Origin: Ampelocalamus luodianensis
Taxonomy: Eukaryota; Streptophyta; Magnoliopsida; Poales; Poaceae
Length of the DNA: 64,000 nt
Reading direction: 5' to 3'
NCBI GenBank assembly: GCA_036346255.1
Contig: CM070622.1
Coordinates: 17,510,751-17,574,750 of the forward strand
Numbering within the stretch: the stretch's first letter is position 1; each line of letters opens with the position of its first letter. Below, in pieces: positions 36,842 through 48,585 of this stretch. The notes beneath the pieces are model-generated. The model saw nothing but the letters and a program-made list of their open reading frames with translations. It made no database searches and was not told the origin of the DNA. Made by a program: the position numbers and the translations under genes.

Positions 36842-39800
36842 TCTGATAGGACCCGGGTATTTAACTAGTAATACTTAACCTCCATATGGTTCTAGCATTA
36901 CTAATCAAATATTCAAAGCTTTGATGGACATGTGCTTCCCAGAATCGTAGCACACGCTCATCATCACAAAATTATACATCATTTCCATACAACATTAATA
37001 CTAAGTTCAACAACGACATACATAAAGTAAAGTTATTACAAAAGAGCCGATCGGCCAAATAGCACAATATACAAGAATGACAGCGGGAGCAAAAGCGCCA
37101 TAAGATGGCTAAGAACAAAAGTCGACCGGTTAGCCAACATAACCCACAAGGCAACCGACCGGGCCGCCAAGCTAGTCGCCCCGCAAGCTACCACAACAAA
37201 GCTCACAAAAGTGAGGCCCTTCGAGCTCACCTTCTTCCTCTGCAACAAATACATTTAAGCAAGACAACTGAGTACACTAAGGTACTCGCAAGACTAACGT
37301 GTGGAATAGCAGACCTATTCATATGCTACATGCAGGCTTATTTAAGTGGAGGTTATATGTCTCATTTTGCACAAAGCCAACTTTATTTGCAATAATGTAA
37401 TACATTTAAAAGCAAGTTTGCAAATCTGTTTTGATGTTGAATATAACAGCGAATTAATAATAAATACAAGTAACCACCTGGAAGTGACTATCCCAATAGC
37501 CACCACAACATAGCATGAATCCCCGATTCGTACCACCCATCAAGTTTTAATTAAAAGGTTATAGTCTAGTTCTCACGGGGCGTATCCGAGCGTGTCCATA
37601 ACCTAGGACGAGGCTATTCGAATAGTTTTAACCCTGCAGGGGTGTACCAATGTACCCACACTTCAGACCGCCTTTGAGCCACAAAGCACACTTCCGAAGG
37701 TATGCTGGCACGGCTAAGTCCTACGAGACGCTTTTCAATATTGTGCATTGACTACGAGCCGCTCGTATGGATAGAGACTCATACGCTTACATTGAAAGCC
37801 GAAAGACAACCAGCCATCACGGGGGAAGCCTTTCGGACACTACAATGCTCCCAGCACCATCCCTCCTGCGACTCCCTGCGACCCGAAGCCAATACACGTC
37901 AAAGTACTAAGTCAAGAGAGGTCCCATACCCTCTAGTGTGGTTAGCACGCAAAATGTTCAGTACGGTGGCGCAAGTAACTTGGTCCTTAATGACCCGGGC
38001 ACCATTCCAGTCACACCCACAATCACACCAACATACCATTGTGCCCAAGTCTAAATCATTTTGTTTTCAGTTTTTAATTTTCACAAGTAAACATGGCACA
38101 AGGCTGAAATCATAAGTGATAATAAGTTTTATGTGATCAAGATTATCGACAAGTCGATAACCGCCCATTTCTACCGGAAGCTAAGCATGGCTAAGCAATT
38201 AATCCGCAAAACTACTAAGTGACAAGAGCTCATCCACGAACTCTAAATCACAGCAATAACCTAGGCTCATGGTAGTAAAGGATAATCATTTGCCTAAGGA
38301 AATGCATCTACTAGGTCAACTAACGACAATAGTTAAACACAAACTAGCAATGCATACATAGAATTTGTAAACAACATAAATACTTGAAAATATAGGGATT
38401 AACATGATCAAACTGCTTGCCTTGCTGGACTGGTTCTTGCTGCAGAGGAGAGTTCTCAGATTCAATATAATTTTCGGAACCTAACGCGAAAATACGATAA
38501 AACCAATAAGAACAAAGAACACCAAACAAAACTCAACAGCAAAAGACATCCAAATCCCATGAAATTTATACAGCAGCTAGAGGTTGATTTTAGACAATTT
38601 TAGGAACAAGAATTACTTCATTTGGACTTAGCATGAAAAAGTTATGGCTAAACTAAGTTCTCTCAGCCTGAAAAATCATAATTAAATTAATTTCGGTTAC
38701 TGTTTATGACAAAAATTTCTAGAATGATCTGAAATCTGAAATTTTTATGGTAGGTAGCTAAGGTCATCCTAAGAACAGCAAAGTTGAGTTTGCTCAGTTT
38801 GGAATTACAGAGAAAAAGTTATGTATTTTACAAATTTGAGATAATTTGTAAACATGCTTCCCTATTGAACATTAAAATACATCCTAAACCAATTTCCAGA
38901 ATAGCATAGTGACTACACTATTCTCAAATTAAAATTTATCCTACCACAAAGCTACTGTGATTTGAATCATTCAAAAATGAGCTAAGATGACAAAGATATG
39001 CACAATTGAAATTTTGAACATTTAAAAGACTTTGAAAACCAGCTCTCGGGAGAGGTCCAAATGACTGAAGGAAACAGGAAGGTCGTGGCTGTTGAGATGA
39101 GATCCAACGGCTACGACTAGCGCATGCACAGCACACGGGAAGACCTCTTCCCGCACTGGGGAGGTCGGGATCGTTAGATCAAGATCTGACGGCCCGGATC
39201 TCTGAGAGAGGTCCTAAGGCTAAATCTACGGAGGGAGGTCTGAACGGCTAAGATCTCGCAGAGGAGGTCTTCAACGGTCAAGATCTCCAGAGGGAGGTCC
39301 TACGGGCTAAAGTTCACCCGAGGAGGTCCTGACGGCTAAGATCTCGCGAGGGAGGTCTCAACGGTCACGATCAAGCGAAGGAGGTCCTGGGCGGTAAGTT
39401 AACAGAGGAACACCAGGACGGCTAGGATTTCACCGAGGAGGTCATGGATGGCCAAGATCTAAGCGAGGAGTCCTATGCGACAGGGCTTTAACGGGAGGAG
39501 ATCTGGACGGCTCAGATTAGATATAGGGAGGTCCTGGACGGTCCAGATCTGCTCTAAAGAGGTCCTTAGCTCCTCCGTACAAAGGACCAGTGGGAGGTCT
39601 TTTGCAAAGAGGACCCCGATGGAGGTCCTGGGGTGGTCTTTGCAAAGTGACCGAGATGGTCTTTTTGCAAAGAGGACCTCGGTGGAGGTCCAAGGGGTGG
39701 TCTTTTTGCAAAGACACGAATGTGATCTTAACGGTTAAGATTGGGCCTAGGGAGGTCTTAACGGTTAGGATCAACACTAGGGGGAGGTCCGGGGTTTTCT

Positions 39801-41946
39801 TTATAAAAGACCAGGGGTGGTCTTTTACAAAGAGGACCCTAAGGGTGGTCTTCAGGGGTGGTCGTTACAAAAAGACTACGAGGAGGTCTTTTTGCGCAGG
39901 AGTGGTCCTAGCGGCCAGGATTTAACCAGGGTGGTCCTAGACGGCTGGGATCAAAACAAGAGGGGAGGTCCGGGCGTTAGGATTTTTACAGAGAAGGATC
40001 CTACGGTCAAGACTTCACCCACGGAGGTCCTCAATGGATGAGATCTACCCTAGGAGGTCCTGGGACTTAGGAGTTGCACATAAAACACTCTACGGCACAG
40101 ATCTAACTTGGGGTGATCTTTAACGGCTACGATTACACCTAGGAGGTCGGGGACTTAGAAGGCACACGCGTTTTGCCGGCAAGACAGCATTAATGAGCAA
40201 CCTCGGACAACATTAATGCCAATCATTAGATTACAGATCCTTTCCGAGTACGACACGGCAAAACGCCCGAGCTGAAGAAAAGCTCACCGCCGGCGACGGG
40301 GACCTCGCCGGCGCCGACCAAGGGCACCGAAAGCTCACAATAGTGCCGCGGACCTACCGGAGACACTCTCGACGGTGGCGACGGCCTTGAACGCTGGCGA
40401 GCCGGAGATAGACTAAGAAGGCTAAAGCGGCAAACTACGAAACTACACGAGCTCTAGAAAACAGTAACAAAGCTAAGGAATGGGCACCTGAGGGCAGAGA
40501 GGGGACCAGGGTGGTCGGAGGAGCTGGCCGACGAAGTCCAGCGGTGAAGAGCTTGCCGGCGAGGAAGAAGAAGATGACCTCGACCCCGAAACGCCACCTC
40601 CCAACTTGTCCACCTCTGCAAAGGTGAACCAAGCAAGTCAGGGAAAGCTTGAGGTGATCAAGATGACCAAAAGACAAACCAAGAACTTGAGGGGACCACT
40701 GGAGCTCGGATGGCCTTCGGGAGCTTCAACGCCCGACAATGGAGGTCTCGGAGTTTTTGAGAAATGAGCTCAAGTGACTACAATGAGGCCTGGTTGAGGG
40801 AGAGTGAGTCTAAAGGATAGAGGGAGGAGCTCAGGGGTCTTTTGCAGCCAAAGGAGCAAGGCCTCGGGCAACGGCAACCCTCGGGTACACCGCCAAGTCC
40901 AACCAATGGACATGCTAGATTAGACAAGGCAGGCAGGTAGGGCATGACTTCTTTTAGGGCTAGGCTCTAACACAATTAATGCATGGCAGAAAGAGGCGTT
41001 GGGAAGGACCAAAAAGTGACAGGCCACTGCTCCCAACCGCTCGACTCGACACACGCACAAAAAGCGGAAAAACCATGACGACCAGACTCAGGGAGGTCGG
41101 GAGGAAGAAAAACAGGGCCGAGGGAGGTCCTGGATGTCTCAGATTCACATGGGGTGGTCCTGGACGTCCCAGATCACCCAATGCAGAGGAGGTCTTCGCG
41201 GCGAGGAGGGCCAGGGGAGGTCGTCGACCGCTAGATGGAGATCCAAGGGCTTGGACCACCCCGAAGAGCTGAGAGCGCTCAAGAGCTCCTCAGATCAGTG
41301 GAGAGGTCTGGGGCACTGGATGGAGATCCAACGGCCCAGCACGCGCGCGCATGAGATCGAGCCCGAGTGCAGCGCTGGTGACTTGACTCGAGCGAGTCAA
41401 ATGGCTGGGTCGGACTCGGGTCCGAGTCAGACTCAGACCTAGGGTTCAACATTTGAGTTCCAACAAGAGCTGATCTTTGGAGAATAATTTGAGGTAGCAA
41501 ACTCACTCCAAAAATTATGAAATTTTTACAGGAGCTTGCTAGCTGAGTTATTGACCTTGTGTAAATTTTGCAGAGGTTTTTGTGCTATACAGTTTCCTCC
41601 AAAAATTCCACAAGGTGCTGGTCCCCAGTTTGACCAAAATTTGATTTGGGTTTGACTGACCTCCAAAATATTCAAACAATTCCTGAAAATTGTGAAACTT
41701 TTTAGAGGGATCACACATCAACCCAAGAACTTAGGATAACTATTTCCAGGAGATGATCACAAGATGGAACAAGAGTGTCTAAGAAGAATAAGATGTGGGC
41801 TAAAATGACTTGTGATTTTTGTATTCCCATGACTTCTTTACAACAAATGTCCAGGTCATACAGGAAATACAAGATGTAAGAAAAGTTTTTAATTTCCCCT
41901 CATTTTCTTACATTTGAAACACAAGTCTAAAACTTGGGATGTTACA
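36842..41946 (-). mobile_element. Solo LTR B (about 5.1 kb), inserted in LTR C
   Basis: Exact 5-bp target duplication CTAAC at 36837-36841 and 41947-41951. The right edge is the family end TTGGGATGTTACA. The left edge reads TCTGATAGGACCC, where TG would be expected, so one terminal base appears mutated. Contains the palindrome CTATTCGAATAG (37614-37625) shared with A. B is longer than A and C mainly because it carries the minisatellite at about 39050-40160 and similar units at 41090-41230. No gag, protease or reverse transcriptase was found, so it is a solo LTR. Confidence 0.8.
39050..40160. repeat. Minisatellite with GGAGGTCCT..ACGGCTAAGATC units inside LTR B
   Basis: Roughly 30 imperfect units of about 32-40 bp built on GGAGGTC(C/T)T followed by (A/G)ACGG(C/T)(T/C)A(A/G)GATC and a variable AGCGAG/ACCGAG spacer. 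Spacing and sequence drift along the array, and a sub-array (39590-39900) has units with TCTTT(T)GCAAAGAGGACC. Similar units recur near 41120-41230. Counted by eye. Confidence 0.8.
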
Positions 41947-44905
41947 CTAACCGCCCAATTTTTTATAAGGATTAACCATCCTAAAATATTTTCTAAATTT
42001 ATTTTAAAACAAAAACCAATTTCTAACTTTGAGTGACTTTACTCAGTATGTCCACGACCGTGGACATGGTTATTCGAATAGTTTTACACTCTACAGAGGT
42101 TGTACAACTTTTTCCACAAGAGATAATTTTGCTTAACATGTCGGCCAAGACACGCTTTCGAATGCATGCGACTAAGCAATTATCACTAGGCTTTTATAAT
42201 GTTCTACCCTAAAGTTATTATGCCCGCTAAGGTTTGCTTCCATTGGGCTAACCACCCACTGGGAGCACCATCTTGCATCAAGTGAGAATACTGTCTAACC
42301 GACACCCACACATCAACATGGCAAAATTAACAATGAGATATTACAAATTACTTAGCCTAATCTGTCCCATTCCAGACTTGTGGTAGTACAGTGGAGCTCT
42401 GCAAGATGCGGCTCGAAGACCAGTCCTTAACTAACTTGGGCGGCTTCCAACAAAACCCTGGTCTCGATCATAAAAATTAATCGATCCCGTGCATCAACTT
42501 ACACTATCCAAACATCCATTTTGCCCAAGTCTAAACCAACTTTTATTTATTTTTCAAGTTAAATCATTTGTTAAAATTTCTATAGTAAAAACAATACCAT
42601 AGCCTCATTTTAAACAATAATTGAACATTTGGCTAAACTCCCAAAATTTAATATTTTTTTGTCTAAGCTTTGTCTAAACATAAAGTTTTTTAACATGTTC
42701 TAGTTCATACTAATGTACCACCTAGATTTTAAATATGGTATTAAGGAATGGCTAATTCAATAGCAAAATTTGGCTATACAATGGAATTGGGAATAACTAT
42801 AAGGTTAAAACAGGAATTTCAATTACTTAAATTTAAATAAGCATGCAATAATAATTTAAAATAGAATTTAAATAATTTAAAATACTGGGATGCAAATATG
42901 ATCAAAGATATAACTTGCCTTGCTCAAATGCTTGAGGATCTAACTCTTCGAATAATTCATGTTCCTCGGAGTCATCGAAATATATACACGAAAAACGAGC
43001 CAAATTTAAATAAATTCAAATGAACTCCCAATTAAATAATTTTATTTTAGATATTGAGATCTTGATTTTAGATGAATTTAGAAATTTTAATTGTCAAATT
43101 TGGAGCTCGTATGATGGAGAACGAGCTCTCGGAAGATTGAAATTCACATGAAAGGATGAAAATAGATTTTCAGAATTTTTGGAATTAATTTCCTAAAGGA
43201 AAATAATTTATCGCGTCATGATGATGTCAACAAAGATTTTTATTTTCGGTCGAATTGATTTTCTGAAGAAAAAGGAGAATTGCCACGTGTGTGCTGACGA
43301 GGCAGCCACGTGGGCTTGGGCGGTGAGATGGCGATGATGTGAAAGTGAGGTGGCTCGAACATGTCCGCCATGTCACACCCGACGAGGTGGTGGCGCTCGG
43401 CCCAAGTCGTCGCCGGAGCTACAGGATGCGGCGAGGTTCGGTGATGGTACCAAAAGAAAGATAAGAGCGAGGCGAACCTAGTGCTCACTGTTTCGGCGTC
43501 GATGCATCATGTGGTGACCAGTGGCGAGAGGAAAAGCGGTGGCGGTGTTCGGTTGAAGTCGGCGACGCTACTCCGGCGAAGCTCTGGTGAGGGAAGCGCG
43601 AGCAAGAGGTAGAACGTCGTGAGGCGAAGCTGGGGGTGGAGATGGTGTTGCCGGAGAGCCTTGGATGGCGGAGCTAGAGGTGGCGGGGAGAGCTTCAGCT
43701 GGCGGCGGTAAAACTTGGATTGTGGCGAAGAGAAAGCGAGAGAGGAGGGAGAATTGAGGAATGGGAGGAGTAGAAGGGGATCTAGGGGCTCTCCTTTATA
43801 GGGGCGGAGGGGGACAGAGGGAGGAGATCGGGCGGCGAGGATCACGATGGCTTTTGCACGTTCCGGAGAAACCGCGCAGGATTGGAGGAGGAAAACGAGC
43901 GGAATGGGCGCAGTGGGATACGAGGGATTAAATGCACGCGATTTTGCGAGGGAAAGGGGAGGAAAAAGCGGAATTGAATGAGCTTATGAAGGGAGGAAAT
44001 GGCGGTCTGGCTCGGGCGCTGGGGAAGAAGAAAACGACGAAGAAAGGAAAGAAGGGGGTAGGCAATGACAGGTAGGGTCCCGTGTGGAAGAGAGAGAGGG
44101 AAGGTAGGGCGGGTGGGCTGGTGGGTTGAGCTGGGCCGGCGCGGAGCGGGCCGAGCGGAGGGAGAAATGGGCTGGGAGAAAAGGCTTTTGGCCTGAGGGA
44201 AATTTGAGGATTTTATTTGATTTTTGATTTTGAGAAAAGAAACAAGAAATCAAATACGCTTTTAGAAAATAGCAAATAGAGTTAAAAAATTATAGGAAAA
44301 AACACATAAATTCTTTGAATTATTTTGAACTGAATAAAATTATTTTTAACTTAAAGTTGGCCTTTTATTTTTGCATATAAATTATTTTTAATTTCTGAAA
44401 AATGGGAAAACCCTTTTTAAAATCCAGAAAATTCAAAAAAATTAAATAAAATTTTCTTGTTCACTTTAAATCCAAGAAAATCCCAGAAAACTTATTAAAT
44501 TATCTTTTTGACTTTTAAAATCTTGGAAATTCAAGAAAAGCTTAAAAACTCTTTTGAAACTCAGAAAATCTAATAAAATAATAACTTTATTAATTTTATT
44601 TTTAATAACAGAACTTTGGGATGTTACACCGATGTACTATGCGTACAAACCAGGATGGACCAAGACTAGGAAGGTTCACCATGTGCAGAATGCAACACAT
44701 AGCGGGAGGAAAAGCTCCTACAACCCCTACGAACGAAGGACCTTTTTAGGGGTAAATTTGTAATATTATGTATCATATCGGAAGGATATAAATAGTTTTC
44801 TCCCCCATGTAATAAACAAGGCCAATTTTGGGGACAATTAATACACATTTAATTCTCCTAACAATAGGTCCCCTCTTAATCCTCTGGCCTCTCTCACAAA
44901 TACCG

Positions 44906-46540
44906 AAGGTCTATTCTTCTCATTGTCTGGCCTTTCTTGATACGACACATAGCACACCTATTTTGTTTTTACGGCCATGAGCCCATGAGGTCTCGCGGAT
45001 GTGGGTATTTCTCGCGCGGCTTGTGATTCCACGTAACAAAAGCGGGACAAGCGGGCAACATTGCCTCGCCGCAATTTTTGGAGATCTGCTGTGCCGACGG
45101 TGCCGATCGACGGTGACTAGTGTTGCTAACAATTTAAGTGAACCAATATGCGTCCTTTTCCGAAAGGAAAACGCCAATCGTTGACTTGGATTTCTTCTCT
45201 TCCATTCCGTGCCGTGCATGCCCGGCGGAAAAGAAAAGAAGACACGTAGGGCGTGTTTGGTTTGGGATCCAAATGAACCAAACTAAAATTTAGTAGTACT
45301 TTTAAAATTTGGCTGCCACTTGGTTTGATACTAATATTTGGTAACGCGCAGCACTGGAATCGTCAAGACTCGGGCAAAACTAGGGCAAGGCTAGGAAATA
45401 GCTCGCCCTAATTTTGGAATGGTTTCTGGTGCATGCTGTGGTGAGGTGTCAGATGCTGGTTGGTGGCAGGTGTGGTTGGTTTCTTAATGCTTTTTTGATT
45501 AGCAGGCTTCAAATGACCCTAATTTCTAAACCGAGTATTCGTTTAAATCGTTGTATTTCTTGTGATTTAATCAACAAAATAAGACACATGTTGGCATATT
45601 TTGGTGAAAAAAATAGACCATGTGGGGGCCCACATGCCACTCATAATTTTGGTAAATTTTGGCATGATTGCGATCCAAACACATCAATTTATACCCTAAT
45701 TTTGATATTGCCCGTGAATTGATATAGCTACGATCCAAACATAATTTTTTGGGTCAGATTTTGGCATTCACTAAGCTTTGACATTCCCAGTAATATTTTG
45801 GTCTGGCTCCTCCACGCTGCTGCGCTGTTGGGCCAATTTGCCAAATGAATGCGTCGAATTAGCCCATGTCTCAGGATCACTCGTCAGCGACTTGCCCTTT
45901 CGGCAGTGGCAGCGGACCAGCGGTAGCGCTGCGCCCCGGCCGAATAACCAAAAGGCGCTGGGCTGCCTAGGAATGAGAAACCAGGCCGCGCACACGGCAA
46001 ACGGAGCTCGGCTGAGCGTGGAAATCTGCTGCACAACAACCAGGCCGGACGGCACGCGGAGCTGCTCTGCCCCACGGCGGAGGGGAGAAGCTGGGCCTCC
46101 GGCATCAAACGCAGCAGGGCGTGCGCCGCGCGTGCCGAGCGGTGTGGGCCGTGTGGCGGAGAAGACGCTGGGTGGCCAGCAGGTTTGGGCGCCAGCACGG
46201 GCCGAAGTGCAATTCTTTCTACTATTTCGGCCTAGAATCCTCATAGCAAGATGAGCGCCGGCCGCGCAGTGGGCTGAGTATCCGCCAGGCCGGGGGGGAC
46301 TCGGCGCGGAAGATCTGATCGGCTGGATGGTGGTGCCGTGCCGTGCCGTCAGCAGATGGCAGTTGTTGGCACGTCTTCCGGGCTGACGGTCTGTAGTGCA
46401 TCACGGCCTGGTTTGACATTCCTTCCGATGTTCCAAACCCGTTCTTTGTACACTTAGCTTCTCGTTTCATTTACGCCCAACCGAACCAGCTTTAGCATCC
46501 GCTAAAAAAGTCACGGAAATTTCGTCCGTCTTTTCATTTA
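44906..46540. other. Intergenic DNA with a possible MITE and a GC-rich block
   Basis: 45248-45755 begins GGGCGTGTTTGGTTTGG and ends CGATCCAAACATAA, so it could be a MITE with short inverted ends; target duplications were not found. 45800-46470 is GC-rich with overlapping ORFs on both strands but no recognisable domain. No gene called. Confidence 0.35.
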
Positions 46541-46544
46541 TGTC

Positions 46545-47090
46545 ACTTCCACAATATATTGCATCCTTCTGTATTAGAAGGATATAGTGATTCAAATTGG
46601 ATCTCTGATGCAGATGAGATCAAAGCTACAAATGGTTATGTCTTTACACTAGCAGGAGCTGCAGTTTCATGGAGGTCGTGTAAACAGACTATATTGACGA
46701 GGTCAACTATGGAAGCAGAACTTGTAGCACTAGACACAGCTACAGTTGAGGCTGAATGGCTTAGAGAGCTTATGTTGGACTTGCCACTGGTTGCGAAACC
46801 AATACCAAAGAATCCTAATGTCTTGTGATAATCAAACAAGATTGATTAAGGTTACAAGTACTAAGGATAACATGAAGTCCTCCGGACATGTGAAGCGTAG
46901 GCTTAAATCACGTAAAATTGAGGAACTCCGAGTGATTATCGTGAATTATATACGCGACCGAGAAAATCGCGCACCCTTTCACAAAGGGCTAGCACGGAAG
47001 GCGATTTCCGTTGCGTCTATGGACATGGGAATGAGGCCCATTGGAGTTACAACTCAACAAGAACCCATACCTTTTGATCGGAGATCCGTG
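46545..47090 (+). pseudogene. Copia retrotransposon RNase H, C-terminal fragment, frameshifted
   Basis: The first part (46559-46828) gives the Ty1/copia RNase H signature: EGYSDSNWISDADEIKATNG, then AAVSWRSCKQTI and STMEAELVAL (acidic catalytic positions present). It then shifts frame near 46810 and continues as CDNQTRLIKVTSTKDNMKSS, VKRRLKS and a degraded ADPFTKGL-type motif (HKGLARK). RNase H removes RNA from the RNA-DNA hybrid during retrotransposition. The rest of gag-pol is absent: upstream sequence is unrelated. It is a truncated copy, not a gene. Confidence 0.85.
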
Positions 47091-48500
47091 ACTTAGGCAA
47101 TGGGAAAAACAAGTTCATGTTGTAACAAGAGAGTATATATTCATTGAATCCATGTCCTAATAGACAAATTACTCTCAACTGTATGGAAGGATGGCATAAA
47201 ACCTTAATATATTCTCATTGTCCAAATGAGGAAAAGGTATTAGCTGCAGGATACCTAGAAAGAATATACCTACTTGAGCCCAAGCTGTGAGGTCGCAGTT
47301 CACGAGAATAGGGCATTCTCTAGAAAGCTCATGAGCGAGATAAGGAGCATGACCAAATAACGCTCCGTTTAGGCGCGGTTCTTTGACAGCCTAGTATCAG
47401 TTGAGATTTCAAGTAAAATCTAATCACAAAAAGCTGTGAATTCAAGGCATGGTCCATTCATCAGCTGTGAGAAGATGAATCTTGTCATTCTAGGTGTAAG
47501 TTCAACCCGTACGGGACTTACACTAAAAGACTGGTATATTAATAGTACTTCAGCACAATATCTTTGATATCCTTTTTTGCTTCTTGCTTTGGAATTAGTG
47601 GGGGATTGTTAGAAATTGACCCATATGAGTGAAGCCCATTTTCTATAATTCCAAAGCATTTATGGGTTAGTACCATATTGCTAAGGCAAGGTGGAGGTGA
47701 CCAACATATAAGGTGGAGTCCTTGCCACTCCTTGAAACATGTAACACATGGATGAGGATGGCATGAGGAGGGCTCGGCTAAACACACACACGCACGCACG
47801 CCGCTGCTGCGTTCAGATTTTCGCGTGAAAAATCTCGTGACTTGTGACTTGCGACGCGATCGCGCCGTGGACGTGGCGTGGCGCGCCATTTGGCGAACCA
47901 AGTCCACCTTATTTTCTTTGAACCATGCATCTCTCTCTCTGTTTGAATGAGATTCAAATGTTTAAATTTGAGGCTTTATTGGGTGATGATGATGACGCTA
48001 CGGTGGGTAAATGATCGTTAAGTGTGACGATTACGATGGGTAAATGGTCGGTTAAGTGTGTCGATTACTAGTGGGTAAATGGTCATTTAATCTATCGATT
48101 ACCGATGCGCATCTATATATGTCTGGAGACGTCCAGTGCATAGCGTGTACAAGAATAGCCTCCGTTCCTTCTTCCTTCTAAAAATCTGTGCTGTTGTACT
48201 GCGCCGTCTGAACCTTGCCGACTCTTCTTCTCGGCGTGCACCGTGAAGAAGGGAAGCGGTATCTCCGAACCGTTCTCGCCGTGAAGACCGCACGGGCGCG
48301 CAATAAGGTTTCGGCAGCGATCTCTCTGCGACCGCTTGCTTGCGACCGCGACATCTACGTTTCTGCACTGCATCAAGTCTGCGCTGCTTCCTGCTCTTCA
48401 TCAGACCCATCTGTAAGTCTACTGTGTGATTGATAGACTTGTTTACATCCTGGTTTTCATATATTGTGAAGTACAATGAGTTGTCTGCTATCAGTATTGT
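47091..48500 (+). mobile_element. 3' end of a Copia element: polypurine tract and 3' LTR
   Basis: About 500 bp of untranslated sequence follow the RNase H fragment. A polypurine-like tract (tagtgggggat) ends at 47606, followed by TGTTAGAAATTGACC at 47607, a standard Copia LTR start. A TATA-like sequence (tctatatatg) is at about 48111-48121. 48003-48104 is a threefold repeat of about 45 bp (GTGGGTAAATG(G/A)TC then GTGT(C/G)GATTAC). The LTR end is not resolved and is placed near 48500. Confidence 0.65.
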
Positions 48501-48585
48501 TATATGCATCATTAGTCTTTTGCAATATTTGCCTTCTAATAAAATTTGGAATTAAAATATTGCCCTCATTTTCAACAATTAATTC

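Larger units (their letters stand above)
36122..44628 (-). mobile_element. Solo LTR C, split by LTR B
   Basis: Plus-strand edges TGTCGAACTCG and GGGATGTTACA. Exact 5-bp target duplication CCGAT at 36117-36121 and 44629-44633. Its left part (36122-36841) aligns with the left part of LTR A: CAGAT(T/C)CTCT, GCCACAGGCAATCG, GTGAAGGATACCCTCCTATC. Its right part resumes at 41952 with CGCCCAATTTTTT, matching A's TGCCCAATTCCC, and runs to the common end. With B removed it is about 3.4 kb. A minus-strand TATA box (CCTATAAAGGAG) lies near 43793-43804, at the position seen in A. Confidence 0.85.
35098..44905 (+). mobile_element. LTR D, interrupted by nested LTRs C and B
   Basis: LTR D is two pieces: about 35098-36121 and 44634 to about 44905. 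The first is rich in CTTCGGGG/GGCCCC and CTCGACCCGAGTAC. The second contains CTTTTTAGGGGTAAATTTG, TATAAATAG (44787-44795) and CCATGTAATAAACAAGG, like a plant LTR promoter. The junction is proven by the CCGAT duplication on either side of LTR C. Repeats of CGC(T)ATTCGAAGGGGC(G/A)CCATCAATGC occur near 35420, 35490 and 35560. Outer ends are not resolved. Confidence 0.6.

Noticed and set aside
39050..40160. Regularly spaced repeats that could suggest a CRISPR array
   Set aside because: The units are imperfect, spacers are not unique, and the array lies inside a plant LTR with a 5-bp target duplication; it is a minisatellite.
45771..46254. Two opposite ORFs of about 157 codons
   Set aside because: Same DNA open on both strands, GC-rich, no recognisable domain, and no splice or promoter context.
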